This document shows positions 8,723 to 20,200 of a stretch of DNA of 64,000 nt, piece by piece. Within the stretch, counting starts at the first letter, position 1. Each line of letters opens with the position of its first letter. Position numbers and translations under genes: made by a program. The stretch lies in assembly GCF_036322585.1 (NCBI RefSeq), contig NZ_AP024600.1, positions 5,518,001 to 5,582,000 of the forward strand, written 5' to 3'. Below the pieces are notes generated by a model that was not told the DNA's origin, ran no database searches, and saw only the letters and a list, made by a program, of their open reading frames with translations. The DNA comes from Luteolibacter sp. LG18. Lineage in GTDB: Bacteria > Verrucomicrobiota > Verrucomicrobiia > Verrucomicrobiales > Akkermansiaceae.

Positions 8723-10351
8723 TCACGGACCGCCCACTTGAGGGCGGTCGAGGTGCACCGGCTTGGCCTGGTCACCCGCAATCTCGGGCGAATCGAGAAA
8801 GGGATCGTAGGGCACGATGCCCCTCCCCCTCAACACAGGCAGTTCCGCGTGCAAGCGCCGCTGGAACCCCGCGAAGCTCTTGCCCGTTTTCGGCGTCCAG
8901 GCGGATTCAGCCATGGCGATCAACCGTGGCCAGACCAGAAACTCGCGGCGTTCACGGCTCGCGGCATTCTCCGTCCAGAGGCAGGCCTGCATGCCAACCA
9001 CCTGCCGCTCCTGTTCCGGTGAAAGTCCCAGCGTATCCGGGAAGGCATACACGTCCTCAATCGGATTGAATCCATTCCAGGTCCGTCCGGACTTGTGCGC
9101 GGCGTTCTGGATGAAGTCGAAATACAAGGGCCGCCGTGGGCAAAGTACCACCGGATATCCCGCGGCCAAGGCGTCCTTCAACACTTCCGGCTTGTCGTGC
9201 CGCCACCAGAAAACCGTCGTGCGATCCGCTGGCAGCCCGTAGCCCGTGATTTCATCCCAGCACGCGGCGTGAACCCCCAGCTTGTACAGGGAGGCAGCCG
9301 TTTCACGTGCGAACCAGCGCTCGACCGCGGCATTGTCCGCCAGACTCTCACGGGTCATCAGTTGCCGCACCTCGGGAAAGGTCTGCCAGGCACCCCAGCC
9401 GAAATGCACCTCATCGCCACCGAAGTGGATCATGCCCGCGTCTGGGAACAACTCCGCGACCTCCCGGAAGACCTTGTCGCGGAACTCCCACACGGCCGGT
9501 GAACCCGGATTGTAGGTGAATCTCGGCCATTTTCCCGGGGAAGCCGGCTTTTGATAGCCGCCTCCGTCCAATTCCGGATAGGCCCGCACCGCGGCATCCG
9601 CGTGCCCCGGCAGGTCGATCTCCGGGATGACCTTGATCTGGCGTTCCGCGGCGTATTTCACGATCCCACGGATCTGCTCCTTGGTGTAGAAACGCGCGCC
9701 GCCCTTCCCCTCGGGATCGCCCTCGTTGCCGCGACCACCCACCTCGGTCAGCTTCGGATAGGCGTCGATCGCCAGGCGCCATCCGGGGGAATCGGTCAGA
9801 TGCCAATGGAAGCGGTTCAGCTTGTAGCGGGCCATTGCATCCAGCAGCCGTTTCACTTCGGTCTCCCCAGCGAAATAGCGGCTCTCATCGAGCATGAATC
9901 CCCGCCAAGCGAACCGGGGAGCATCGGAGATGGTCAGGCATTTCAGGCGAACCCGGCCATCCTCCCGCGGGGAGGCCGCGATCAACTGCGTGAGGCTCAT
10001 CGTCCCATAGAACAAACCAGCGGCATCACCGGAGATACGGATTCCCCCACGGGTGATCGCCAGTGTGTAGGCTTCCGTCGGCGAGCCCGGAGCGGCGTTC
10101 TCACGAACGAACTTCACACCCGGAGCGCCATCATGGCGGGCACCCTTTCCGCGCTCCCCCAGTGCCTCGGCCATCCACTTCACCAACCGGCTGCCATCGG
10201 GCAGGCCTTCCATCGAGATCGGGGCGTCCGGAGCCAGCAACAGCTCTCCTTCATGCTCGGCAACTTCGACCGGAGCCGGTATCAACGGTAGTTCGACAGC
10301 GGCGACGGGAAGGGCGGCCCACAACAAGACCCATAGAATACGGTGTGGCAT
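8723..10351 (-). CDS. Glycoside hydrolase family 20 beta-N-acetylhexosaminidase
   Basis: This encodes 542 residues with a signal peptide (MPHRILWVLLWAALPVAA). An N-terminal GH20b-like domain (LPLIPAPVEVAEHEGELLL) is followed by the catalytic barrel: FAWRGFMLDESRYF, YKLNRFHWHLTDSPGWRL, IKVIPEIDLPGHADAA and the signature HFGGDEVHFG. The Asp-Glu pair at residues 313-314 is the expected acid/base and acetamido-orienting pair of the substrate-assisted mechanism. It should release terminal N-acetylglucosamine or N-acetylgalactosamine outside the cytoplasm. Length is normal for a minimal two-domain GH20. It is divergent from the PATR gene at 10505, and the shared promoter region holds two copies of the window's palindrome, one centred 48 nt from each start codon. 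Confidence 0.95.
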   Translation of the reverse strand: MPHRILWVLLWAALPVAAVELPLIPAPVEVAEHEGELLLAPDAPISMEGLPDGSRLVKWMAEALGERGKGARHDGAPGVKFVRENAAPGSPTEAYTLAITRGGIRISGDAAGLFYGTMSLTQLIAASPREDGRVRLKCLTISDAPRFAWRGFMLDESRYFAGETEVKRLLDAMARYKLNRFHWHLTDSPGWRLAIDAYPKLTEVGGRGNEGDPEGKGGARFYTKEQIRGIVKYAAERQIKVIPEIDLPGHADAAVRAYPELDGGGYQKPASPGKWPRFTYNPGSPAVWEFRDKVFREVAELFPDAGMIHFGGDEVHFGWGAWQTFPEVRQLMTRESLADNAAVERWFARETAASLYKLGVHAACWDEITGYGLPADRTTVFWWRHDKPEVLKDALAAGYPVVLCPRRPLYFDFIQNAAHKSGRTWNGFNPIEDVYAFPDTLGLSPEQERQVVGMQACLWTENAASRERREFLVWPRLIAMAESAWTPKTGKSFAGFQRRLHAELPVLRGRGIVPYDPFLDSPEIAGDQAKPVHLDRPQVGGP

Positions 10352-10390
10352 GAGGCCTGAATCATGCTCCCGGGCAGGCCCCCCATACAG

Positions 10391-10407
10391 TCGGGTAAAC
10401 TACCCAT
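10391..10407. promoter_or_regulatory. Palindromic operator candidate, copy 1 (GH20 side)
   Basis: The site reads TCGGGTAAACTACCCAT, an exact GGGTA/TACCC dyad. On the minus strand it reads ATGGGTAGTTTACCCGA, matching the family ATGGGYAG-NN-TGCC. It is centred 48 nt upstream of the GH20 start codon at 10351. Confidence 0.65.
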
Positions 10408-10448
10408 CCGCACGCCGGGGGGAGCCCATCTTTCCCGCCGCCCTCCCC

Positions 10449-10466
10449 ATGGGCAGAAATGCCAAT
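10449..10466. promoter_or_regulatory. Palindromic operator candidate, copy 2 (PATR side)
   Basis: The site reads ATGGGCAGAAATGCCAAT and is centred 47-48 nt upstream of the PATR gene start at 10505. Together with copy 1 it gives each divergent gene a site at the same distance from its start codon. Confidence 0.7.
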
Positions 10467-10504
10467 TACGCGAAAACCGGGCCAGGCGCATGGTTTACGG
10501 CGTA

Positions 10505-13500
10505 ATGTACCCGAAACCCCTCATCGCCATTCTCCTCGCCTTGGCCGCCGGACCGGCCACCGCCACCACCTTCACGTGGACGAACACCGCCGGAGGCTCC
10601 TGGGCCACCGCCGCCAACTGGAGCAGCGCGCCGACCTTCGCCGCCGACGACGTCCTCGATTTCTCCACGCTCAACATTACCGCCGACAGGACGGCCACGC
10701 TCGATGCCGACCGCATCGCCGGTGCGCTCAAGTTCGGCGATGCCACCACCGCCTCGAACAATTGGATCGTGAGTGCCGGCACCCCCAGCACCAGCAAGCT
10801 GACCCTTTCCACCACCAGCGGCACACCGACCATCGAAGTGGTCAATCAAACAGCGACCATCAGTGCCCAGGTCGTCGGCACGCAAGGCTTCCAGAAGATC
10901 GGCGTCGGCACGCTGTCGATCAACAACGGCAGCAATAACGGCACTTTAAGCGGTCTCATCACGGTCAGCGCCGGCGTCTTGTCCGCCGCAGCGGGTTCCG
11001 TTACCACCAACCAATTGGGCACAGCGACGGTCACGGTAAGTGACGGAGCCACGCTCAACCTCAACTCGTCCCGCGGGACTTATTCAGCCATCACCCTCAA
11101 TGGCGCTGGAGCCTCCGGACTTTCCGGGGCTCTGCTCCTGGGCGGAAGTTCGTCATTTTCCAGCATCACCGTCACCAACCTCACCCTCGGCTCCAATGCC
11201 ACCATCGGCACGGCCAATTCACAGGGCAACGGCAACGGCATTGCAGGGGCCATCTCCCTCGGTGCCAATACGCTCACGTGCAATCCACTCACCCCTGCCG
11301 GTGCCGAAACCAGCGAAGCGCTGACCCTCAGCGCTGCCATCACCGGGACGGGTGGCATCGTTCAGAACGGCCCCGGACAAACGACACTCAGCGGCACCAA
11401 CGGCTACACTGGCACGGCCACCGCTTTGGCGGGAGCCTTGATCGCCAGCAAGTCGGCGGCACTGCCCGGATATGACGCGGCGGGCAAGGTCGTCTTCCTC
11501 GGCGGCACGGTTGGCGCGCAGATCGGCGGTGCCGGTTGGACGACCGCCCAGGTGGATACCCTGCTGACGAATGCCACCAAGACCAGTGGCGCGCTGGGCA
11601 TCGACACCAACAACGCCAACCTCACCCAGTGGACGGCCTTCACCACCAGCAACCTGGGCCCCCTCGGCCTGAACAAGCTCGGCAGCAACACACTCACGCT
11701 GAACCAGGCGAACACCTACACCGGAAACACCATCGTCACGGCGGGAACGCTGTTGCCCACCACCGCGGCGGCCCTGCCCGGATATGACGCGGCGGGCAAG
11801 GTCGTCTTCCTCGGCGGCACGCTGGACCTGCAGGTCGGTGGAGCCGGTTGGACCACCGCCCAGGTGGATACCCTGCTGGCGAATGCCACCAAGACCCGTG
11901 GCACGCTTGGCCTCGATACCACCAACGGCAACGTCACCCAATGGGCGGCCTTCACCAACACCAACCTCAGTTCGACCCTCGGCCTGATCAAGCTGGGTAA
12001 CAACACCCTCACTCTGGTCCAGACGAACACTTATACCGGCGTGACCACCGTCAGCGCCGGCACGCTTCAGTTCGCCAAGAAGGCCTCCCTTTACAACGGC
12101 ACCACGGCAAGCTGGACCGCCACCAACGTCAACGTGAAGAGCGCGGCAACGCTGGCCCTCAATGTCGGCGGCACGAATGAATTCGCCTCCGGCGATGTGG
12201 ACACCCTGCTGACCAACATCTCGGTGGCAGGCAACGCCAACGCGGGCTTGCAATCCGGCGCGATCCTCGCCTTCGACACCACCAACGCCACGGGTGCCAC
12301 GTTCACCCAAGGCAACCTCATTGCGAACTCGACCGGGACTAGTGGCGGAGCGATCGGGCTCACCAAACTGGGCACCGGCACACTGGTTCTGGACAAGACC
12401 AACACCTACACCGGCGTGACCAAGGTTGGCCGGGACGGCGGCACCAGCGGCGGCACGCTGACGGTCAGCGGCGATCCGTCCGCGGCCAACGGCGGCTGGG
12501 ACATCCAAAACGGCACGGTGAACTTCCAGAGCGGGACCACCATCAACGTGGCCAGCGGCAAAAGCATCAACACCGGCGGCGGCACCAACAACAATCTGCG
12601 GAACCTGAATGTGGCCGGGACGGTGGTGAATGCCGGATCCTTGGGCCTCAACGGCGGCGCCGTCTTCACCCTCAATTCGGGGGCGGGCTGGACGCAGTCG
12701 GGGACGGTGAACATCAAGCCGAACACCACCTTCACGAGCAACGTCCTGACGGTGAACACGGGTGCCATTTTCAAATACACCAACATTTCCACCGCGTTCG
12801 GTCTTTCCGCCTCGGCGGGGAGCAACGGCGGCAGCTCCACGCTGTCCATCGCCGGCGGCAGCTTCGAGACCGGGATGGGCTTCGTGAACAGCGGCGGCAC
12901 CAATGGCTCGGCGAACCTGCAGATCTCCGCTGGCGGCACGCTGAAGCTGACCGCCAATGTGCCGGACTTGGCCTCCAACAGCGGCACGACGACGCCCTTC
13001 AATGTCCAGGTCGGCACCGGCGGCGGCATCGTCGACACCAACGGTTTCAACACCACGCTGAACCTGGCGATCACCGGCACCGGCGGTCTCACCAAGGCGG
13101 GTGCGGGAACCCTGACCACCGCCGTGGCCAACACCTACACCGGCAACACCACCGTCACCGGCGGCACGCTCTCGCTCGCCGCCGCGAACCTCGATGACGC
13201 GTCCTCCGTGACCATCGCCACCGGGGCCACGCTGACCCTGAACTTCGCCGGCACCGACACCGTCGCCGCCCTCTCCATCAACGGCAGCGCCCTTCCCGCC
13301 GGCACCTACAACAGCACCACCCACCCGGGATCGATCAGCGGCACCGGCCAGATCACCGTGACCGGTGGTGCCAACTTCGCGAGCTGGGCCTCCGGTCTCG
13401 GCCTGAGCGGCAACCCGAACGCGGACTACGATCACGACGGTATCTCCGATGCCGCCGAGTACGTACTGGGCACCGATCCGAAGGTGGCGAACACCGGAGG

Positions 13501-13780
13501 TTCCGGCATCCAGATCCAGAAATCCGGGAACAACCTGGTCGTCACCTTCAACCGCACCGATGCCTCGGAAACCTCCGACATCACCCTGACCGTGGAAGCC
13601 GGTAACAATCTCCAGACCTGGACCCAGGTGTTCCAGATCGGCGACACCACCGCCCACTCCACCTCCGGCGTGGTGGTGACGGAAAACGGCGCTTCACCGG
13701 ACACCGTGGTCGTCACGATCCCCACCGCCGGATCGCCCAAACTCTTCGCCCGCCTCAGGGTCGCCGTCAGCGGCTCCTGA
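10505..13780 (+). CDS. Secreted PATR-repeat surface protein
   Basis: This encodes 1091 residues from the ATG at 10505, which begins a signal peptide (MYPKPLIAILLALAAGPATA). The operator-like palindromes lie just upstream, so longer in-frame starts are unlikely. The mature part begins with a TTFTWTNTAGGSWATAANW module and then holds many PATR repeats (GPGQTTLSGTNGYTG, GSNTLTLNQANTYTG, GTGTLVLDKTNTYTG, GAGTLTTAVANTYTG). An internal duplication of about 104 residues is nearly exact at DNA level in its first part. The C-terminal module contains DYDHDGISDAAEYVLGTDP and ends PKLFARLRVAVSGS, as in the other surface proteins here. No barrel or catalytic domain is seen. It is likely a fibrous cell-surface or secreted protein, divergent from and probably co-regulated with the GH20 enzyme. 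Confidence 0.85.
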   Translation: MYPKPLIAILLALAAGPATATTFTWTNTAGGSWATAANWSSAPTFAADDVLDFSTLNITADRTATLDADRIAGALKFGDATTASNNWIVSAGTPSTSKLTLSTTSGTPTIEVVNQTATISAQVVGTQGFQKIGVGTLSINNGSNNGTLSGLITVSAGVLSAAAGSVTTNQLGTATVTVSDGATLNLNSSRGTYSAITLNGAGASGLSGALLLGGSSSFSSITVTNLTLGSNATIGTANSQGNGNGIAGAISLGANTLTCNPLTPAGAETSEALTLSAAITGTGGIVQNGPGQTTLSGTNGYTGTATALAGALIASKSAALPGYDAAGKVVFLGGTVGAQIGGAGWTTAQVDTLLTNATKTSGALGIDTNNANLTQWTAFTTSNLGPLGLNKLGSNTLTLNQANTYTGNTIVTAGTLLPTTAAALPGYDAAGKVVFLGGTLDLQVGGAGWTTAQVDTLLANATKTRGTLGLDTTNGNVTQWAAFTNTNLSSTLGLIKLGNNTLTLVQTNTYTGVTTVSAGTLQFAKKASLYNGTTASWTATNVNVKSAATLALNVGGTNEFASGDVDTLLTNISVAGNANAGLQSGAILAFDTTNATGATFTQGNLIANSTGTSGGAIGLTKLGTGTLVLDKTNTYTGVTKVGRDGGTSGGTLTVSGDPSAANGGWDIQNGTVNFQSGTTINVASGKSINTGGGTNNNLRNLNVAGTVVNAGSLGLNGGAVFTLNSGAGWTQSGTVNIKPNTTFTSNVLTVNTGAIFKYTNISTAFGLSASAGSNGGSSTLSIAGGSFETGMGFVNSGGTNGSANLQISAGGTLKLTANVPDLASNSGTTTPFNVQVGTGGGIVDTNGFNTTLNLAITGTGGLTKAGAGTLTTAVANTYTGNTTVTGGTLSLAAANLDDASSVTIATGATLTLNFAGTDTVAALSINGSALPAGTYNSTTHPGSISGTGQITVTGGANFASWASGLGLSGNPNADYDHDGISDAAEYVLGTDPKVANTGGSGIQIQKSGNNLVVTFNRTDASETSDITLTVEAGNNLQTWTQVFQIGDTTAHSTSGVVVTENGASPDTVVVTIPTAGSPKLFARLRVAVSGS
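11408..12037 (+). repeat. Internal tandem duplication inside the PATR gene
   Basis: Two units of about 312-315 bp (starting near 11408 and 11720) encode matching segments sharing AALPGYDAAGKVVFLGGT, GGAGWTTAQVDTLL and NATKT. The DNA around 11463-11510 and 11775-11822 is essentially identical, including synonymous positions. The duplication is therefore recent compared with the divergence of other PATR repeats in the gene. Confidence 0.8.
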
Positions 13781-13796
13781 TGAGGCACGATCTTCC

Positions 13797-13893
13797 TGGC
13801 AGGTAATCGGCTCGGGGGGGCCGATCTGGAAGAAGCATGGATGCGCTGGCTTTGCCCGATGAGGGGAACAAAGCCGGCGCATTTCATTTCCAG
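13797..13893. repeat. Hairpin repeat element, copy 1 (also a likely terminator)
   Basis: This ~97-bp element is related to 14097-14188. It holds a small stem (ATCGGC 13806-13811 with GCCGAT 13820-13825) and then a long stem, ATGCGCTGGCTTTG at 13841-13854 with CAAAGCCGGCGCAT at 13869-13882, followed by TTCATTTCC. It begins 16 bp after the PATR stop codon and probably ends that transcript. Confidence 0.7.
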
Positions 13894-13907
13894 CCCTTTC
13901 CCGAAGC

Positions 13908-13926
13908 ATGGGGAGAATTGCCCACT
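13908..13926. promoter_or_regulatory. Palindromic operator candidate, copy 3 (upstream of PL8 gene)
   Basis: The site reads ATGGGGAGAATTGCCCACT, matching the family ATGGGYAG-NN-TGCC except for G at the Y position. It lies between the two hairpin elements, about 320 nt upstream of the PL8 giant gene's start codon. A degenerate second dyad (GCAGAATATCTACCC) follows directly. The distance implies a long leader if the promoter is here. Confidence 0.6.
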
Positions 13927-14096
13927 AGCAGAATATCTACCCGGAAATCACGCTGGCCGACGCAATGGGTCAGAACCGTTCCTTTCCCCTTTCCTTGGCA
14001 TGTCCACCCGATCCCAAGCGGCGGCGTGCCCGACTCCTTTGCCCGCCCCGGAGCCCGGATCATCCACCCATGATCTGAAACGAACCAGCATCCCGC

Positions 14097-14188
14097 TGCC
14101 AGGCTCCGGGGGGAGGCCGACACGGAAGACACACGAATGCGCCGGTCTTTTGCCCCCCGCGGCAAGACCGGCGCATTTCGTTTTCCAG
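14097..14188. repeat. Hairpin repeat element, copy 2, in the leader of the PL8 gene
   Basis: This is a diverged copy of 13797-13893. Its main stem is a perfect 14-bp pairing (AATGCGCCGGTCTT at 14136-14149 with 14164-14177), extended by a bulged GCC/GGC, followed by TCGTTTTCC. It has terminator shape yet lies 49 bp before the start codon at 14237 and downstream of the operator-like site at 13908, so it could attenuate transcription of the PL8 gene. Confidence 0.65.
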
Positions 14189-14236
14189 AGCCATTGTCCG
14201 TTCCCCGCTCGCCATCCCCACTCATCCGAAAAACCC

Positions 14237-17200
14237 ATGACCAAAAAACCGAAACCCACCGCCATCGTCCCGGCGGCCATCCTGGTCCTGCTGCCATTCG
14301 CGGCATGGTCCACCCCGGCCTACACCTGGGACCTTCGAACCTGGCACCCGCACGCGGAGGCACTGCCATCGAGCCTGACGTCCCAGCAACTCGCATCGCT
14401 CGACCAGCTCGATGCCTATTACCCGACAGCGATGACCACGGCGAATGGCACGGGGCTCACCGCTGCGGAACTGAACGAAGTGGCGGCGATGCCCGCCTAC
14501 TTCGCCTTGAGCCGCGATCCTTCCACAGGGGCTCTCACCGGCCGCGACATCGTGATGGATGGGGATGAAAGTGCCGTCGCACAGCCCGACGTGGGCAAGC
14601 CCGCGAGCTTCTACGCCGACTTCACGCTCAAGGTGGAGCGGCTCACCGAGCTCTACGCCAAGGCCACCACCGCGCAGGCCCCGCAGCTCGAGCAGGTGTA
14701 TTCCGACCTGATCGAGCACTTCCTGGATCTGAACTACCTGCCAGGAGGGCGGGTGCCCGGCTATCTGCCCGTGGGCAACGGCTACCTCTGGCGGGACCAT
14801 GGCTGGAAGACGCTGCGGATGATGAACAAGCTTTCCGCGGACAAGCGTGACCTCTATGCGATGAGCCTCGCCCACGTCTGCGGGTTTTCCACCCTGCTGC
14901 CGGAGAACTCGTGGTCCTCCACGGATGTCTATTACAACTACTACGCGACCGCGAACAAGGCCCTCGCGCTGATGTCGGACACGCCTGCCAAATGGCAGCT
15001 CGTGAGACTGGTGCGCCGCGGCATGGATGTCTCCACCATCGGCTGGGAGGATGACCCGGTTTCGCCTCTGGTGCCACGCGATGGCTCCGTCATCCACCAC
15101 AATGGCTACGCCAGCAACTACACATCCTATTCCTATGCCGGGCAGTTGGTCATGCACACCAACTGGACCACGGCAGGTTTCACCAGTTCCTATACAGCCC
15201 AAGCCATCTCGAACATGCGCCGGGCTTCGCTGGCGTGGTGCTTCACCACCACCGGTGGACTGAACCCTTTGCACCAGATCAGGGAAGGAAATTTTCCGTC
15301 CGGGACCTCGTTGGGGGACGGTGGAGCGGGCAACGGCCCGGACTTCGCCCTCAAGGCGGCCAATCTCACCAGCGCCTACTACGGCACCCCCATCGCCAAT
15401 GACCTGGAGATGGCTTATGCCGCGATTTCCAAAACGGGCGTGGGCAGCACGACGCTCCCCACCCAATGGCGGACGATCACGCCGCCCTCCAATCCCGAGC
15501 CCAACTCGCCGCTCTACACCGCCACCCTGCAAGGACACTATTCCCGCACCACCACCGGTACCTCCATCCAGCGCGGACCAGGCAATTGGGTTGCCTCGCT
15601 CCGCGGCCAGCCCTCCCATTGGACCGGTGCCGAGTCCCGCTCCGCCATGGGGCTGCCGCCTCATTTCATCAAGAAGATGCTGCATGGGTCGCTGGAACTG
15701 ATCACCACCGGCAAGAACGGTCGCAAACCGAACGAGGTGGATTCCGGCTACCGCTACGAGGGCTGGAATCCCAGCTACTATCCGAACGTGACCTGCCCGG
15801 ACTACGCGCCCGGCGATCTCCTCTATTGGCAAGTCTGGGCCTATTTCGGCGGTGAAAGCAATCTCATGGGTGGTGCGAACCTGCGGGACAGCGGCATCTG
15901 GATGAACGCGGGCACGGCCAGCAAGAGTGCCTTCTTCCTGGGCAACCGCATCGTGCTGGTGACCAACAACATCACCGGCAACGGCCTTCACACCGGCCTG
16001 ATCCAGACCGCGCACGATACCCCGGCCTCCGAGCCGCTGGTGCTCGACGGCACCTCCAACACGGCCGATGGCACCTGGACGCTGGCCGCCGGTGGCAACC
16101 ACAAGATCGTGGACCCACGGGGCAATGCCTACTACGTGCACGCGGACCCCGCCACCCCGCAGATCCAGGCCCGCCGTGGCAACCAGGACTGGACCTACGC
16201 CCTCGCCAGCCAGTGGACCGGCACCGGCACCGCGCCAACCTTTACCTACGCCTCGGATTTCCTCGCCCGCATGAACGAGTTCACGCCCACCACGGCGAAC
16301 TACTCGCGGGTGTGGTTCGACCACGGCGCGACCGCGACCAACCAGGCGCTGGAATACACGGTGCTGGTGAAGCCCCAGGCGGGAGATCTGGACACCTACG
16401 CCGCTGCCATGGCCAATCCGGCCACCGCTCCGGTCACCGTGACCCAAAGCGCCAAAATGCACCGCTACCGAGACCGCTCCACCGGCACCCATGCCATCGC
16501 GGTGTTCGATCCGAATGAAGCTGTGCAGATGGGCGGACTCGCCACGGTGAATCGTGCCGGCGCTTACATCTGGCGCACCGATGGAGATCTGCTGCGTCTC
16601 AGCGTCAGCTCCTCGGAGACGGAAAACACGGCGGCTTTCCAACTCGCGCTCACCGGCGAATGGACGCTCGATTCGCAGCAGGACACCTACAGTGTCACCG
16701 TGACGCCGAATGCCGGAGGCACGGCGGTGTCGATCTCCTACCGGGACACCCCTCAGAGCCTCGTCCTACGCCGGGTCATGCCGCAGGTGGTGGTGACCGT
16801 GCCCGCGAACAATGCCACGGTGAACGCACCCGTCAGCCAAACGATCGGCGCGGATGTGACCACCCATGGCCACACCATCGCGAAAGTGCAGTTTTTCGAT
16901 GGCACCATCTTGATCGGGGAGGACGCCACCGCGCCCTATTCCGTGACATGGACGACGACCACGCTCGGCAGCCACAACCTGAGCGCCCGCGCGGTGATCT
17001 CGGCGGCATCGTCCGTGGACTCGGCACCGGTTGCCGTTTCCGCGGTGAACACGGCACCGGTCTTCAACTCGGATCCCGTCCAGGCACGGGCGGTCGTAAA
17101 CACCCCCGCCACAGGCCAGCTCGCGGCCACGGATTCCGGAGCCTCCGAAACCTTGACCTACGCGAAAGTCTCCGGTCCCGCCTGGCTCACGGTAGCGGCG

Positions 17201-20200
17201 GATGGCACGTTGGGAGGAACGCCCTCCAGCGCCAACCTGGGAAGCAACACTTTCACCGTCCGGGTGACGGACAGCTACGGCGCACAGGCTAGCGCCACGC
17301 TGACCATCACCGTGGGTCAGACAAATGCCGCCCCGGTCTTCACCGCCAACCCGATCACCAAGCCCGCAGCCATCGAGGATACGGCCTACACGGGCACCTT
17401 GGCAGGTTCCGCCACGGACGCGGACGCCGGTGACTGGCTCACCTACTCGAAAGTCAGCGGCCCGGCTTGGTTGCAGGTGGCGGCGAACGGCGCGCTCGGC
17501 GGCCCTCCTTCCAACGGCGATGTCGGTGCGAACACGTTCGTCGTGAAAGCAACCGATGGCGCCGGTGCTTCCGTCCAAGCCACCTTGAATCTCAACGTCA
17601 CCAATGTGAACGATGCTCCTTTGTGGACGAATCCGGTCCTCACGAAGGTGGATGCCACGGCGGGAACCCCCTATTCCGCCAGCGTCACAACCGACGCGAG
17701 CGACGCGGACCCGGGCGACACGCTCTCGTTCAGCAAGGTCGCGGGCCCGGCTTGGCTGAACGTGGCGGCGAACGGCGCGCTCTCGGGCACACCCACGACT
17801 CCCAATGACAGCGGGCTGCCCTTCACCCTCCGGGTCATGGACTCCGCAGGGGCCAGCGCGGACGCCACGCTCACCCTCATGGTAAACGTCAATACCGGAG
17901 ATGGCACCTGGCTGAACGCAGCAGGTGGCACTTGGAACACGGTCACCAACTGGAACTCGGCCACCCTCGCCGATGGAGCGAACCGGATCGCGGACTTCAG
18001 CACGCTGAACCTCACCACCAACGCGATCGTCACGCTCGATTCGCCACATACCATCGGCCAATTGAAGTTCGGAGACACCACACCCAGCCACAATTGGACG
18101 CTGAATGGCTCCTCGCTCACACTTTTGACGACGACCGGGAATCCGACCATTCAGATCACCAGCGGCACCACCGGCATCGGCACGGTGCTCACGGGCTTCC
18201 AAGGCTTCACGAAAACCGGTGCCGGAGCGCTAACCCTATCGGGAGCGAACACCTATACCGGCGTCACGACCATCGCGGACGGCTCCGGACTGGTCACGGT
18301 CAATGGCAACCAGACCGCGACGACCGGCGGTTGGCTTATCGGATCAGGTTCCAGCGCCACCACCACCGTCACCTTCGCCGCGGGAAGCCAGATCAATGTC
18401 AATGCGGGCAAGCAAATCCGCATCGGCAACACCAGTGCCACCGGCACCTCAAGCCAAACCCTGAATGCTGCCGGCACGGTGGAGAACGCTGGCAGCCTGC
18501 TAGTCGGTCGTCCGGCGGTGCTCAATTTGAACACCGGCGGCACTTGGGATCAAAGCGGCACCATGAGCGTGGCGGCACAGGGCGGCTATTCAGCCAGTTG
18601 CTATGTGAAAAGTGGCTCCATATTCTCATATTACGGAACTTCCACGGTGAAATTGAACGCCGCCGGAGGGTCCGCATACCTGACGATCGATGGCACATTC
18701 GCCACCACCGCCGGCTTTGAACAACCCAATGCGCAGGCCACCGGAGTCGGACGAACGACTTTGCAGAATGGCGGCACGCTCAAACTCGCGGCCGACGTGT
18801 CGGCGCTGTCAACCGGCGTGCAGTTCACCCTCGGCACCGGTGGCGGAGTGATCAACACCAACGGCTTCACCGCCACCCTCAACCAGCCGCTCACCGGCAA
18901 CGGCGGCTTCACCAAGGCGGGCGCGGGCACCCTGTTCCTCACCTCTGCGAGCGCCTACACCGGACCGACCTTGATCGGCGGCGGCTTGCTGGCGGTGAAT
19001 GGCTCGCTTTCCAACGGAGCGGTCACGGTGGGCAATACCGGCACGCTTGGCGGCGGCGGCACCATCGGCGGCGCGGTCACCGTGCAGGCCGGCGGCACGC
19101 TTGCTCCGTCCGGCGCCATGACCGTGAACAACACTGTCGGCCTCGCGGGTAACACCGTGATGACCCTGGGCCGAACCGGCGCCATGCATTCCAACACCCA
19201 GGTGAAGGGCGTGACCACGCTCACCTATGGTGGCACGCTCACCGTCACCGACGTCGGAACGGATGCGCTGGCCATGGGGGACACGTTCCAGTTGTTCAGT
19301 TCCTCCGCTTACACGGGAATCTTCAGCGGCTTCACGTTGCCAGCGCTGCCCGGCGGCTTGAGCTGGCACACCGGAAGGCTCGCCATCGATGGCACCATCA
19401 CCGTGGGCTCGCTGCCGCTGGCGGTGAATGACAATTTCACCACCACGGAAGACACCGCAGGCACGTTCGCGGTGATGGCGAACGATAGTGATCCGGATAA
19501 CGACACCCTCACGCTCCTCTCCGTGACCCAGGGGGCACACGGCAGCGTGACGATCTCCGGAAGCAACGTGACCTACACTCCGGCCGCGAACTACAACGGT
19601 ACCGACAGCTTCACCTACACCGTCACCGATTCCAGCGATGGCACGGCGATGGCGACCGTTTCGGTCACGGTCACGCCGATGAACGACGCGCCGACCTTCA
19701 CCGCGAACCCGATCACCGGCGGCAATGCCACCGAGGACAGCGCGTATTCCGGATCGATCGCCAGCTACGGCTCCGACATCGACGCGGGCGACACGCTCAC
19801 CTTCTCGAAGGTGTCCGGTCCGTCGTGGCTCACCGTGGCTTCGAATGGCGCGCTCTCCGGCACGCCGCTCAATGGCGACGTGGGTGCGAACGCCTTCACC
19901 GTGAAGGTGACCGATGCCGCGGGTGCGAACGTCAATGCGACGCTGAACATCGCGGTGGCGAACGTGAACGATGCTCCGGTCTTCACGGCAAACCCGATCA
20001 CCGGCGGCAATGCCACCGAGGACAGCGCGTATTCCGGATCGATCGCCAGCTATGGCACCGATGTGGATGCGGGCGACAGCCTCACCTTCTCGAAGGTGAG
20101 CGGTCCGGCCTGGTTGTCCGTTGCCTCGAATGGAGCGCTCTCCGGCACGCCCGGAAATTCCGACGTGGGAGCGAATAGCTTCACCGTGAAGGTGACCGAC

